A stretch of 42,589 nt of DNA, taken from contig JANYKS010000002.1 of assembly GCA_025358125.1 (NCBI GenBank), positions 1-42,589 of the forward strand. The letters run 5' to 3'. The number at the start of each line of letters is the position of its first letter. The stretch's first letter is position 1. The translations under genes were made by a program, and so were the position numbers. This stretch comes from Actinomycetes bacterium. Its GTDB lineage: Bacteria > Actinomycetota > Acidimicrobiia > Acidimicrobiales > Ilumatobacteraceae. The notes under the pieces are model-generated. The model searched no databases. It was given only the letters and a program-made list of their open reading frames with translations, and was not told the origin of the DNA. Below are positions 8,730 to 17,153 of the stretch, piece by piece.

Positions 8730-9989
8730 TCAGCTCAAATCGAACAGGTCACGCACTGCAGCCGCATTGCGCTCACCGCTCGGAGTGCCGACGTTGTCCT
8801 TGAGACGCACGCTCGGCGAATGGAGCAACTTCGCGATGATGCCCTTCGTGACGGCCTCCACGGCCGCCCGCTGGGTGGTATCGAGGCTCGCCAGCCGCGC
8901 CGCGAAACGATCGAGCTCGCCTTGGCGAATGCTCTCGCCGTGCTCGTGCAACTGGGCGACGAGCGGCGCCGCCTGACGCGACGTGACGTCGATCGTGAAC
9001 CGCTCGACCTCTTCGCTGACGATGACCCGGACTGACTCGGCTTCGACCGAGCGCTTCTCGATGCCCTTTGCAGCCCAGTCGCGCAAGTCGTCGAGATCGA
9101 GCAGCGACACGCCCGGCAGCCCGGCAACGGCGGAGTCCACGTCGCGGGGCACCGCGATGTCGACGATGAGCAGCGGTGTGTCGACGCCCACCCGTGCAGT
9201 CGCGACGGCGTCGTGATCGATCAGCACGGACCCGGAGCCGGTGGAGGTGAGCAACACATCGACGCCACCGATGACGGTCTGCAATTCGTTGAACGCAACG
9301 ACCCGGCCACCCACGCGCCGGGCGAGTTGCTCGGCCCGGTCCGCGGTGCGATTGGCGACGGTGATGTCCTTCGCACCGGCGGCCACAAGCGCGACCGCAA
9401 CGCCTTCGCCCATATCGCCAGCGCCGACCACCAGCACCCGGCGGCCCTCGAGGCTGCCGAGGCGCTCGATCGCCATCTCGACCGCGGCGTGGCTGACGCT
9501 GGCGGTCGAGCGGCTGATCGCCGTCTCCGTCCTGGCCCGCTTGCCGGTCTCGATCGCGTGACGGAAGAGCAGGTTCAGTGTGGCCTTGGCGCCACCCTCG
9601 GCCTGGGACAGTTCCCACGCGCCGCGCACCTGGCCGAGGATCTCGGTCTCGCCGAGCACCGCTGAGTCGAGGCCGGCGGCGACATCGAAGAGGTGGGCGA
9701 CGGCGCCGTCGTCGTGCTGGCTGTAGAGGTGCGGGTGAAGTTCATCGGGGGACAGACCGCCGAGCTCGCAGAAGAAGTCGCGGATGTCCGCATACGCACC
9801 GTGGAAACGCTCGGCAACGGCGTAGACCTCCGTGCGGTTGCACGTGCTGAGCACGACTGCTTCGCGGATGTTGACCCGGCTGGTGAGGCTGGCGATCACC
9901 TTCGGCAACGATTCCACGGACACGGCGACGCGTTCGAGCAAGGCCAACGGCCCGGTGCGGTGATTCACGCCAATAACCACGATTGACAC
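8730..9989 (-). CDS. hemA: Glutamyl-tRNA reductase
   Basis: Reduces glutamyl-tRNA to glutamate-1-semialdehyde, the first committed step of C5-pathway haem synthesis. Motifs: N-terminal G-V-N-H-R-T, catalytic cysteine in L-S-T-C-N-R-T-E-V-Y, and NADP-binding G-A-G-D-M-G-E followed by V-A-N-R-T. The open frame extends upstream, but the GTG at 9989 places the V-I-G-V-N-H-R-T motif at the usual N-terminus and is preceded by AGGAAAGG about 11 nt away, so that start was chosen (419 aa). It lies 31 bp after rex, a common actinobacterial arrangement linking NADH status to haem synthesis. Confidence 0.96.
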   Translation of the reverse strand: MSIVVIGVNHRTGPLALLERVAVSVESLPKVIASLTSRVNIREAVVLSTCNRTEVYAVAERFHGAYADIRDFFCELGGLSPDELHPHLYSQHDDGAVAHLFDVAAGLDSAVLGETEILGQVRGAWELSQAEGGAKATLNLLFRHAIETGKRARTETAISRSTASVSHAAVEMAIERLGSLEGRRVLVVGAGDMGEGVAVALVAAGAKDITVANRTADRAEQLARRVGGRVVAFNELQTVIGGVDVLLTSTGSGSVLIDHDAVATARVGVDTPLLIVDIAVPRDVDSAVAGLPGVSLLDLDDLRDWAAKGIEKRSVEAESVRVIVSEEVERFTIDVTSRQAAPLVAQLHEHGESIRQGELDRFAARLASLDTTQRAAVEAVTKGIIAKLLHSPSVRLKDNVGTPSGERNAAAVRDLFDLS

Positions 9990-10020
9990 GTGTGCGACGA
10001 CCTTTCCTTCTCGATGAACC

Positions 10021-10716
10021 CTACGCGCTTGCTCCGCGCCCTGCGTCATTCGACGTGACCGCATGCAAGCCAACACCGGCCCGGCGTTGTTCGTAGTAGC
10101 TCAAGATCTGAAGCTCGACCGCGAGGTCGACCTTGCGAACGCTGATGCCTCGCGGCACGACAAGTACCACCGGGGCGAAATTGAGAATGCTCGTCACGCC
10201 TGCGCTCACGAGGCGATCGGCGGCGTCTTGGGCAGCGCCTGGCGGCGTCGCGACGACGCCGATGTGGACCCGCCGGGAATGCACGATCTGGGCGAGGTCC
10301 TCGATGTGGCGAACCCGCACTCCACCGATCACACTGCCGACCTTGGCGGGCTCGATGTCGACGACACCGGCCACCGGGAAACCCCGTTCGCCGAAGCCTC
10401 CGTAGCCGGCGAGCGCCTGACCGAGGTTGCCCGCCCCGACGATGACGACCGGCCAGTCGTGGGTGAGACCGAGTTCGCGCCGGATCTGATAAACGAGGAA
10501 CGCGACCTCGTAGCCGACACCTCTCGTACCGTAGCTGCCGAGGTAGGAGAGGTCCTTGCGGACCTTGGCGGCGTTGACGCCCGCAAGTTCGGCGAGACCT
10601 TCGCTGCTGATCCACTCCACCTTTTCGTCAGCCTGCTCGACGAGGATCCGCAGGTATATCGGAAGACGGACGACGGTGGCGTCTGGAATTCGTCGGCGGA
10701 CTCGTTCAACTGGCAT
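10021..10716 (-). CDS. rex: Redox-sensing transcriptional repressor Rex
   Basis: NADH/NAD+ sensing repressor. N-terminal winged helix (about residues 1-80) includes I-P-D-A-T-V-V-R-L-P-I-Y-L-R and the S-S-E-G-L-A-E-L-A-G-V-N recognition region with R-K-D-L-S-Y-L-G. A Rossmann domain follows with V-G-A-G-N-L-G-Q-A-L. An ATG at 10725 is in frame, but it touches a TAGCGT -10 box, so the ATG at 10716, nine bases below that box, is the better leaderless start (231 aa). Upstream lies a candidate Rex operator overlapping its own promoter. Downstream are hemA, hemC and hemD, probably co-regulated. Confidence 0.96.
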   Translation of the reverse strand: MPVERVRRRIPDATVVRLPIYLRILVEQADEKVEWISSEGLAELAGVNAAKVRKDLSYLGSYGTRGVGYEVAFLVYQIRRELGLTHDWPVVIVGAGNLGQALAGYGGFGERGFPVAGVVDIEPAKVGSVIGGVRVRHIEDLAQIVHSRRVHIGVVATPPGAAQDAADRLVSAGVTSILNFAPVVLVVPRGISVRKVDLAVELQILSYYEQRRAGVGLHAVTSNDAGRGASA

Positions 10717-10725
10717 GAACTCCAT

Positions 10726-10754
10726 ACGCTATGCACTCGTGCATACATTCACAA
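10726..10754 (-). promoter_or_regulatory. rex promoter with overlapping Rex operator
   Basis: On the minus strand TTGTGA (10754-10749) and TAGCGT (10731-10726) are separated by exactly 17 bp, a good -35/-10 pair. The -35 is part of TTGTGAATGTATGCACGA, which fits the Rex pattern GTG-N8-CAC (10752-10739). Its left half TTGTGAA is perfect and its right half is degenerate. A second dyad, TGCAC-TC-GTGCA, occupies 10732-10743. Autorepression of rex-hemACD at high NADH is inferred. Confidence 0.7.
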
Positions 10755-10845
10755 AGCGGGCCGCAAGCGCACAGGCGACATCTGGATGTGCATTTCGTCA
10801 CGCTCCCGCCCCGCAATCCCCATCAGCCGTTAGTGGCGTCGCGGC

Positions 10846-11598
10846 GTGACCCTGAATGCCGGCCTTGCGGCCGCCGCGACCCTGGTGGCAGTGGCTTTTG
10901 CGCTGAGCACCCTCGACCGGTGGCAGCGTCGTCGCCGCGAGCACGAACTCGCGTGGACAATCTCGTTGACGCTGTTCGCGCTCGGCGGGATGTCGCTGTG
11001 GTGGGCGGAATCGCACGGGTGGGGCACCACCGTGTTCCGGCTGTTCTTCCTGACCGGCGCAGTGCTCAACGTGCCCTGGCTGGCCCTCGGTACGGTGTAC
11101 CTGCTCGCCGGACCGCAATGGGGCAGGAGGGTCAGGACGTGGCTGATCGGCCTATCCGGCCTCGCCGCCGGCATCGTCGCCTTCTCCCCGACCAAGGTTG
11201 GCGTGTCCGGCACCGAACTCCCCCAGGGCAGCCAGGTGTTCGGAGTGGCGCCGCGAGTGCTCGCGGCCGTCGGGTCCGGCGTGCCAGCGCTCGTCATCGT
11301 CGTCGGCGCGCTGTGGTCTGCGGTGCGAGTCGGACGCGGCCGGGTGCCGGCGTTGGGCAATCACGCCCAGCGCACCGTCACCGGAGCGAGGCGACTTGCG
11401 CTCGGCAACATCCTCATCGCGGCCGGCACGTTGATCCTGTCCGCGAGTGGCACGATCGCCGGCCGACTCGGCAAGGACCGCGCGTTCGCGCTGACACTCC
11501 TGATCGGCGTCGCCGTATTGTTCGTCGGCTTCCTGGTGGCCAGTAGCGGGGCAACACCGCGGTTGGCTGCGACGACATCACATCAGCGAGCGGCGTAG
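10846..11598 (+). CDS. Polytopic membrane protein of unknown function
   Basis: 250 aa, about seven predicted membrane helices: near residues 3-19, 35-52, 62-85, 100-115, 137-163, 185-208 and 216-235. A basic loop R-W-Q-R-R-R-R-E-H follows the first helix, and W-W-A-E-S-H and a conserved-looking N-V-P-W-L-A-L-G occur in the middle. No enzyme or transporter family recognised. GTG start; divergent from rex, so possibly under the same intergenic control. Its 3' end overlaps the convergent acyl-CoA ligase gene by 21 bp. Confidence 0.75.
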   Translation: MTLNAGLAAAATLVAVAFALSTLDRWQRRRREHELAWTISLTLFALGGMSLWWAESHGWGTTVFRLFFLTGAVLNVPWLALGTVYLLAGPQWGRRVRTWLIGLSGLAAGIVAFSPTKVGVSGTELPQGSQVFGVAPRVLAAVGSGVPALVIVVGALWSAVRVGRGRVPALGNHAQRTVTGARRLALGNILIAAGTLILSASGTIAGRLGKDRAFALTLLIGVAVLFVGFLVASSGATPRLAATTSHQRAA

Positions 11599-13065
11599 CA
11601 GCTTTCCACTGACGTTGCGCGGCAACTGGTCGACGAACAGGATCTTCGACGGGCATTTGTAGCGGGCGAGCTCGTTGGTGCAGTGCTCGATCAGGTCGTC
11701 TTCGTCCAGTTGGACACCGGGTTTGGGGACGACGAAAGCCTTCACCGCCTCACCGCTTTGCGGATGCGGAACACCGATGACGCCGACCTCGGCAACGCCG
11801 GGATGACCGGCGAGCACGTCCTCGACTTCTTTCGGATATACGTTGAACCCGCTGACGATGATGAGGTCCTTGGCCCGGTCGATCAGGTACAGGTAGCCGT
11901 CGGCATCGGTGACCCCGATGTCGCCGGTCCGCAGCCAACCGTTGCCGGTGAGCACCCTCGCCGTGGTTTCGGGGTCGTCGAGATAGCCCTTGAACACGTT
12001 CGGACCTTTGACCCAGATCTCGCCTGCGTCGCCGTCGAGCACGTCGTCTTCGTTGTCGTCGACGATGCGGACATCGACGCCGTCGAGCACTTTGCCGACC
12101 GAGCCGACGCGGATCGAGATCCCGCTCGACGAGGTGACGGTGGGGGAGGCCTCTGTCAGTCCGTAGCCCTCTGCGAGTTTGATTCCGAACCGGCTCTCCA
12201 GGCGGCGGATCGCCTCCTCCGGCATCTTCGCCGCGCCGGTGAAGGCAACACGCACCGACGCGAACGAGTCGTTCGGCGCGTCTTCGAACGTGGAGAACGC
12301 GACCCACATCGGGGGCGCTCCGGGCACCACCGTCACATGACGCTCGCGGATCGTCTCGAGCGCTGTCGACGGATCGAAGCGCTGGACCAGGACAACGGTT
12401 GCCCCGACGGCGAGCGAGACGCCGAGCACGACGTTGAGGCCGAAGATGTGGAACATCGGCAACACGCCGTAGACGACGTCGCCGGAGGTCGTGGCCGACT
12501 CAGTGGCAATCACCTGCTCGATGCTGGCCATCAGGTTTCCGTGGCTGAGCATCGCCGCTCGCGGTGAGCCGGCCGTCCCACTCGTGAAGATCAGGACCGC
12601 CAGATGATCGGGATCGACGTCGACGACGGGCACGGGCGTACTGTTCATCAAAGCGTCGAGCACGGCGGTACCGGCGAGCTCGCTCTCGGCCGCGATCACG
12701 TGCTGCACGGTCGGCACGGCGGCACGGTCGATGTTGCGCCATGCGGCGATAGCCGTCGGTCCGACGATGACGGCCGACGCGCCGACGGCGGCCAACTCCC
12801 GCTCCAGCTCGGGGGCCGGGCTGGTCGGGTTGAGCGGCACCGCAACAGCTCCGAGGCCGAGCACCGCAAGGTACGACACGACGAAGTAACGGTTGTTCGC
12901 GATCAGCAACCCGACGTGATCACCCTCGCCGACCCCGAGCGCTGCGAGCCCACCGCGCAGGCCGCCAACCTGATCGCGCATCGCGCCGTAGGTGGTCTCG
13001 CCTCCGCGGCTGATGAGCGCTGTGTGTTCAGCCGCGTGACCCTCGATGATGTTGGCAAGATTCAC
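11578..13065 (-). CDS. Acyl-CoA synthetase (AMP-forming), FadD-like
   Basis: 495 aa member of the ANL superfamily; activates a carboxylic acid, probably a fatty acid, to acyl-CoA via an acyl-AMP. P-loop-like motif T-S-G-T-A-G-S-P-R-A-A (about residues 170-180), E-G-Y-G-L-T-E-A-S-P (about 314-323), the hinge region G-W-L-R-T-G-D-I-G, R-A-K-D-L-I-I-V-S-G-F-N-V-Y-P, and the C-terminal catalytic lysine in N-V-S-G-K-L-L-R-R. The P-loop has Ala-Gly-Ser-Pro-Arg where many have Thr-Gly-x-Pro-Lys. Chain-length preference cannot be read. GTG start preceded by a G-rich stretch. Confidence 0.93.
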   Translation of the reverse strand: MNLANIIEGHAAEHTALISRGGETTYGAMRDQVGGLRGGLAALGVGEGDHVGLLIANNRYFVVSYLAVLGLGAVAVPLNPTSPAPELERELAAVGASAVIVGPTAIAAWRNIDRAAVPTVQHVIAAESELAGTAVLDALMNSTPVPVVDVDPDHLAVLIFTSGTAGSPRAAMLSHGNLMASIEQVIATESATTSGDVVYGVLPMFHIFGLNVVLGVSLAVGATVVLVQRFDPSTALETIRERHVTVVPGAPPMWVAFSTFEDAPNDSFASVRVAFTGAAKMPEEAIRRLESRFGIKLAEGYGLTEASPTVTSSSGISIRVGSVGKVLDGVDVRIVDDNEDDVLDGDAGEIWVKGPNVFKGYLDDPETTARVLTGNGWLRTGDIGVTDADGYLYLIDRAKDLIIVSGFNVYPKEVEDVLAGHPGVAEVGVIGVPHPQSGEAVKAFVVPKPGVQLDEDDLIEHCTNELARYKCPSKILFVDQLPRNVSGKLLRRSLM

Positions 13066-13108
13066 GGCACAGACCCCCGGTCGGCGACCTTAGCTTGGGC
13101 GTATTCGG

Positions 13109-13192
13109 CTACAGGCGTAACAACGAAATCGTGCCGGCCACGAGAATGAGGACGAGGAGCAGGCCGAGCACAAGCGTGGTCGCAGGACGCAT
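13109..13192 (-). CDS. Candidate 27-residue single-span membrane protein
   Basis: The ATG at 13192 opens a 27-codon frame, M-R-P-A-T-T then an unbroken Leu/Val/Ile-rich stretch of about 18 residues, ending L-R-L and TAG. It starts 10 bp after the stop of the SAM-hydrolysing enzyme on the same strand, so translational coupling is plausible. GAGGG lies only one base before the ATG, too close for a classic ribosome site. Composition fits a small membrane protein; chance in GC-rich DNA is not excluded. Confidence 0.45.
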   Translation of the reverse strand: MRPATTLVLGLLLVLILVAGTISLLRL

Positions 13193-13202
13193 ACCCTCAA
13201 CG

Positions 13203-14087
13203 CTAGCGGTCGATCCGCAGGTTCACCGGAACGCTGACGGCCCCGCCCGCCGACCCGCCGTCATCGCTGACGGGCTCGAGCACGACCTGATCACTCGGCC
13301 CGATGCAGAGTTCCTGAGCGGCCGATCGCCGATCGAGGCACAGCGCGAGCATGCCGTAGGAGTCGAGGACGAGGCCGAGCGCCCCTGTGCCGAGATCGAA
13401 GAACGTGTCGGCGCGCTTGGCCACTCGGGTGTTTGGCGTTCCGGTGAGTTCGCCAACGGTGATCTTGACGACATCGCCGAAATGGGCGACTTCATCCGGC
13501 CCGACGTTGAGTTGGCAGTTTCCGAAGTGGTCGACCCACAACACCTCACCGACGATCGCGCCGCCCTCCTCGCGAGGGAGCGGCACGACCCCGGGCAGCA
13601 ACAGATCGGCATCGATCGGGTCGCCGAGTTCGTACAGATCGACGCCGTTGCACAGATGCGCCGCAACGGGTGCGAGTATGTCACGACCGGCGAACGTGGC
13701 ACCCGGGGCTTCGAGGTGATACTCGGTGTTCGACAGCACGACCGCACGGCCTGCGCCACCAGCCATGGCGACGGCCGGCGCCAGTAGACCGTTGTCGGGC
13801 CCGACCATCACGCCCTCCCCGTCGGCGACCTCGATCGCGACGCAACGGCGGTCGGTGCCGACGCCGGGATCGACGACGGCGAGCACGACCCCCGACGCAA
13901 GGTAGGCGACGGTGCGGGCGAGCGTCAACGAACCGGCCCGGATGTCGAACGGCGGCACCTCGTGAGTGAGATCGATGACCGTCGCGTGGGGGGCGATCTC
14001 GCGGATGACGCTCTTGACGACTCCGACGAACTCGTCGACCGTCCCGTAGTCGGTGAGAAACGAGATCGTGTCGTAGCGACGGCCCAT
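13203..14087 (-). CDS. S-adenosyl-L-methionine hydrolase / hydroxide adenosyltransferase (DUF62)
   Basis: 294 aa. This family uses an activated water to split SAM into adenosine and methionine and is related to the fluorinase and chlorinase. Seen: F-L-T-D-Y-G near the N-terminus with the conserved Asp, E-V-P-P-F-D, V-V-D-P-G-V-G-T, G-P-D-N-G-L-L-A-P, R-D-I-L-A-P-V-A-A-H, and D-H-F-G-N with the conserved His. The R-D-H set that activates water in the hydrolases is present, favouring hydrolase over halogenase. Start chosen 7 nt after a TAACCT -10 box. Physiological purpose of the family is unresolved. Confidence 0.9.
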   Translation of the reverse strand: MGRRYDTISFLTDYGTVDEFVGVVKSVIREIAPHATVIDLTHEVPPFDIRAGSLTLARTVAYLASGVVLAVVDPGVGTDRRCVAIEVADGEGVMVGPDNGLLAPAVAMAGGAGRAVVLSNTEYHLEAPGATFAGRDILAPVAAHLCNGVDLYELGDPIDADLLLPGVVPLPREEGGAIVGEVLWVDHFGNCQLNVGPDEVAHFGDVVKITVGELTGTPNTRVAKRADTFFDLGTGALGLVLDSYGMLALCLDRRSAAQELCIGPSDQVVLEPVSDDGGSAGGAVSVPVNLRIDR

Positions 14088-14094
14088 GCCGCTG

Positions 14095-14100
14095 AGGTTA
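14095..14100 (-). promoter_or_regulatory. -10 box, leaderless SAM-hydrolase gene
   Basis: TAACCT on the minus strand ends 7 nt before the ATG at 14087, with no Shine-Dalgarno. No convincing -35 hexamer at normal spacing. The upstream side runs into the perfect inverted repeat at 14119-14151. Confidence 0.5.
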
Positions 14101-14118
14101 CAGCTCGGGATACGACGA

Positions 14119-14151
14119 GGGCTGGTGTCAACCCCCCGATGACACCAGCCC
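14119..14151. repeat. Perfect 12-bp inverted repeat, operator or terminator
   Basis: GGGCTGGTGTCA (14119-14130) and TGACACCAGCCC (14140-14151) are exact reverse complements around a 9-base C-rich loop. It lies 113 bp after the proC stop and 32 bp before the next gene on the same strand. No T-run follows on either strand. It could end proC transcription without a U-tract, or be a repressor site covering the -35 region of the SAM-hydrolase promoter. Confidence 0.75.
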
Positions 14152-14263
14152 CTGTCGGCGCTGCCCTTGCGGGGCGCGACTCCCGTTGCTTGCGCAACTG
14201 GAGGCCAACGAAGACCTCAGGTGTCACACTAGACTCATCGAGCGCCTGGAGAAAAGAGTCACA

Positions 14264-15100
14264 TCAAGAATTTTTGTTTTCCGGGAACTTGCGAGCTTCG
14301 TCAGTAGCCGCACGGCCCAATTCGCGGCTGCGATCCGCCGCTGCGACGACGGCCGACTGGAATGCCGCCCGCAGCGCATGGTCTTCGAGCACCTTCAGCC
14401 CGGCTGCGGTCGTGCCACCCGGCGACGTGACCATCGCACGGAGCGCGGCAGGGTCACCGCGTTGGCTCATCATCTCGGCTGACCCGAGGAACAATTGGGT
14501 GACGAGCGACTCGGATGTGGACCGGGCGAGCCCTGCCAGTACACCGGCGTCGATGAGTGCCTCGGCGACCATGAACAGATAGGCAGGGCCGCTGGCGGCC
14601 AGCCCGGTCACCGCGTCGAGTTGATATTCGGGGACGTGCTCGACGATGCCGACAGCGCCGAGGATGCCGGCAGCCCATTCGACGTCGGCCGGCGTGGCCG
14701 CAGAGCCGGCGCTCAGTCCCGCCGCGCCGCGACCGACCAGCGCCGGTGTGTTCGGAATTGTGCGGATCACAGCCACCTCCGGGCCGGCGGCCGCCTCGAG
14801 CGTGGCGATCGAGACGCCGGCTGCGACCGAGACGATGCGCGTCGCGCCGGCGCGCACAGCCGCCGCCGTGGCCGCCGGCGCGTCGGGTGGCTTGACCGCG
14901 ATCACAGCGGCGACGCATGGAGGAACGGTATCGGTGATGGTGACACCGGGAAACCGCTCGGCCAGTTGGGCACGAAGGGCGGCAATGACCTCGACGATTG
15001 CGAGGTCACCGGGCGCGATCCAATTCGACGACAGCAAACCGCCGACGAGTGCAGAACCCATATTGCCTCCACCGATCACCGCGAACGTGTTGGTCGTCAT
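14264..15100 (-). CDS. proC: Pyrroline-5-carboxylate reductase
   Basis: Last step of proline synthesis: NAD(P)H reduction of pyrroline-5-carboxylate. N-terminal Rossmann motif V-I-G-G-G-N-M-G-S-A-L, I-R-T-I-P-N-T-P-A-L-V-G-R-G in mid-protein, and the C-terminal signature spanning A-V-T-G-L-A-A-S-G-P-A-Y to S-P-G-G-T-T-A-A-G-L. 278 aa from the ATG at 15100. A GTG two codons earlier is in frame, but TAGGTT sits 6 nt before the ATG, which makes it the likely leaderless start. Confidence 0.96.
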   Translation of the reverse strand: MTTNTFAVIGGGNMGSALVGGLLSSNWIAPGDLAIVEVIAALRAQLAERFPGVTITDTVPPCVAAVIAVKPPDAPAATAAAVRAGATRIVSVAAGVSIATLEAAAGPEVAVIRTIPNTPALVGRGAAGLSAGSAATPADVEWAAGILGAVGIVEHVPEYQLDAVTGLAASGPAYLFMVAEALIDAGVLAGLARSTSESLVTQLFLGSAEMMSQRGDPAALRAMVTSPGGTTAAGLKVLEDHALRAAFQSAVVAAADRSRELGRAATDEARKFPENKNS

Positions 15101-15106
15101 CTGCAC

Positions 15107-15112
15107 AACCTA
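15107..15112 (-). promoter_or_regulatory. -10 box, leaderless proC
   Basis: TAGGTT on the minus strand, 6 nt upstream of the proC ATG. The ~215 bp from here to the YbjN gene stop hold no other feature I can recognise. Confidence 0.55.
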
Positions 15113-15329
15113 TTCGCCATCACGCTGGGCCGGCCCGCTTCGTCGGCGCGGGCCACGCGATCTTCCCCGATCAGACCCACGCCGACTCCCTGTGAGTGCT
15201 TCGAGATCCCGAATATGGAAAACGGATCGCGTCCAACAGGCCCCCTTTCGCCTCGGCAAGGCCAGCCGGCCGGAGCCGAACCCCCCGACGTTTGGGTCAG
15301 CGACATCGGCTGCGACAGTACTGCGGCGC

Positions 15330-15788
15330 CTACATGAACCGGCTGGCGAAGCCGATCCGCAGGAAACCCTGGAAGCACTGCTCGGTCGTCGCATACAGCG
15401 ATCCGAGCACGCGATCGAGCTCGGCCCGCGTCAACACCGTCACCGGCATGTCACCACGGAGGAAGACGGCATCCTCGACGCCGATCGCGAAGTGGTGTCC
15501 GATCAGGCGCTCGTTGCGCCGCAGCAGGTTCGCGTAGAGCGCCTCCACGTTCTCCTCCGGCGCCGGCATCACGTACGTCTCGTAGCGCAGGGTCCGCTGG
15601 CCGAGCGTGAGCCAGATCGTGATGAACTCCTTCTCCTCGCCGCGCATCCGCACGTACCAGCGCAACTCGTCGCCCTCTCCGCGGTCGATCGCCTCGATCG
15701 TCGGGTTGGTCGACGCGAACTCGGCCAGCCATCCGTCGATGCTGCATTCCAGCAACGCGACCGACTCCGGGTCGAAGAGATCGCTCAT
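15330..15788 (-). CDS. YbjN-domain protein
   Basis: 152 aa beginning M-S-D-L-F-D-P. Residues ~10-140 show the YbjN pattern of an amphipathic N-terminus, W-Y-V-R-M-R-G-E then F-I-T-I-W-L-T-L-G-Q-R-T-L-R-Y-E-T-Y-V-M-P-A-P, and N-L-L-R-R-N. Related folds include type III secretion chaperones, but the molecular role in actinobacteria is unknown. A much longer frame extends upstream, but the ATG at 15788 overlaps the mshA stop by 4 bp (ATGA) and that upstream part is inside mshA, so the short form is correct. mshA followed by a YbjN gene is a recurring actinobacterial pair. Confidence 0.88.
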   Translation of the reverse strand: MSDLFDPESVALLECSIDGWLAEFASTNPTIEAIDRGEGDELRWYVRMRGEEKEFITIWLTLGQRTLRYETYVMPAPEENVEALYANLLRRNERLIGHHFAIGVEDAVFLRGDMPVTVLTRAELDRVLGSLYATTEQCFQGFLRIGFASRFM

Positions 15789-16996
15789 GTGCAGGCGACG
15801 AGGTCTCGCACGGCGAGATCGGCGTACACCCGTCGCAAGCGGGCGGCCGCGAAGCTCCACGTGTAACGGCGGGCCCGCTCCGCGGCACGAACGCTCATCG
15901 AAGCGGCGAGTGCCGGATCGCCGAGGATCGTGCGGATCCGGTCGGCGAACTGGGCCGGGTCGCGGTCGGAGACGAGGTAGCCCGTGAGGCCGTCGTCGAC
16001 GAGTGTCAGCAGTCCGCCGACCGCGCTCGCCACGACCGGGATGCCGCACGCGGCCGCTTCGAGCGCGACGAGGCCGAAGCTTTCGCTCCGGCTCGGCACC
16101 ACGACGACATCGGCCGCCCGGTAGTACGTGGAAAGGATGTGGTGCGGCTTCGGGTCCACGAAACGGACCTGATCACCGACGCCGAGCTGGTCGATCAGGC
16201 CCAACACGCGTGCGACTTCGGAGTTGCCATCGAGGCCACTCGCGCCGCCGACGATGAGCAGCAGCGCGTCGCTGCGATTCAGTTCTGCGAGGGCGCGGAC
16301 TGCAACATCGACACCCTTCAACGGTTGGATCCGACCGACGAACAACAGCACCGGGCCGGAGCCGAGGCCGAGCGCGTAGCGCGCCCCGCGCTTGTCGCCA
16401 GGAGCGAAGAACGCGTGCTCGACACCTGGCGCGACGATCTCGATCCCTCCGCGAGGGCTGCCGTAGAGGCGGCGGAACTGGCTCTCCTCCTCGGTGCAGC
16501 TGACGCAGATCGCGTCGGCGCAGTCGATGATTTCTGCCTCGGCCCGGTCGCGCCAGACCGGCTCGGCGTCGCCGCCCTCGGCCTTGACCCGGGCGAGGGT
16601 GTGGAACGTGCTCACGAACGGAAGATCCAGCTCGTGCTTGACCCGATGGGCGACGAGGCCGCTGAGCCAATAATTGGCGTGGACGACATCGGCGCCTGGG
16701 CCATTCTTGAGGTGATCGATCACGCCGTCGCCGAACTCCTCGACCACATTCGGCAGGTCTTGTTTGGCGAGTTCGAACGGACCGGCCGGGAGATGGACGA
16801 CGCGATGGCCGGGCTCGACTTGAACGACCTCTGCCAGACCGGGCCGTGACTTGCGGGTGTATGTCGTGCAGTCGACGCCTGCCTGGGCGAGCGCAGAGAC
16901 GAGCTCGCGCACGTACACGTTCATTCCGCCGCTGTCACCCGAGCCTGGCTGAGCCAAAGGCGAGGTGTGGAGGGAGAGCACAGCCACTCGTTGCAC
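15785..16996 (-). CDS. mshA: D-inositol-3-phosphate glycosyltransferase (mycothiol synthesis)
   Basis: Transfers N-acetylglucosamine from UDP-GlcNAc to inositol phosphate, committing to mycothiol, the main low-molecular-weight thiol of actinobacteria. GT4/GT-B fold. Visible: L-H-T-S-P-L-A-Q-P-G-S-G-D-S-G-G-M-N-V-Y acceptor loop at the N-terminus, V-H-A-N-Y-W-L-S-G, G-R-I-Q-P-L-K-G in the donor domain, and the E-S-F-G-L-V-A-L-E-A-A-A-C-G donor motif. GTG at 16996 puts the first strand at the N-terminus (403 aa). TAGGGT lies 11 nt upstream, so a very short leader is likely. Confidence 0.95.
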   Translation of the reverse strand: MQRVAVLSLHTSPLAQPGSGDSGGMNVYVRELVSALAQAGVDCTTYTRKSRPGLAEVVQVEPGHRVVHLPAGPFELAKQDLPNVVEEFGDGVIDHLKNGPGADVVHANYWLSGLVAHRVKHELDLPFVSTFHTLARVKAEGGDAEPVWRDRAEAEIIDCADAICVSCTEEESQFRRLYGSPRGGIEIVAPGVEHAFFAPGDKRGARYALGLGSGPVLLFVGRIQPLKGVDVAVRALAELNRSDALLLIVGGASGLDGNSEVARVLGLIDQLGVGDQVRFVDPKPHHILSTYYRAADVVVVPSRSESFGLVALEAAACGIPVVASAVGGLLTLVDDGLTGYLVSDRDPAQFADRIRTILGDPALAASMSVRAAERARRYTWSFAAARLRRVYADLAVRDLVACT

Positions 16997-17153
16997 GATG
17001 GAAGCAAACCCTACCGAGTTGGTCGGTATTCCCGCCAGCGGCGCACGCCACCACAACTACAGCTGTGGCGCACCATGACCGTGCCGTGCAGCGTGACATC
17101 TCCTCCGCGCCTCGACCGCTGGTCCACTTGACCGCTGGTCAGCTCGACCGCTG

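Noticed and set aside
13925..14227. Minus-strand frame starting GTG at 14227 between proC and the SAM hydrolase
   Set aside because: It passes through the perfect inverted repeat and continues out of frame inside the SAM-hydrolase gene; no family resemblance.
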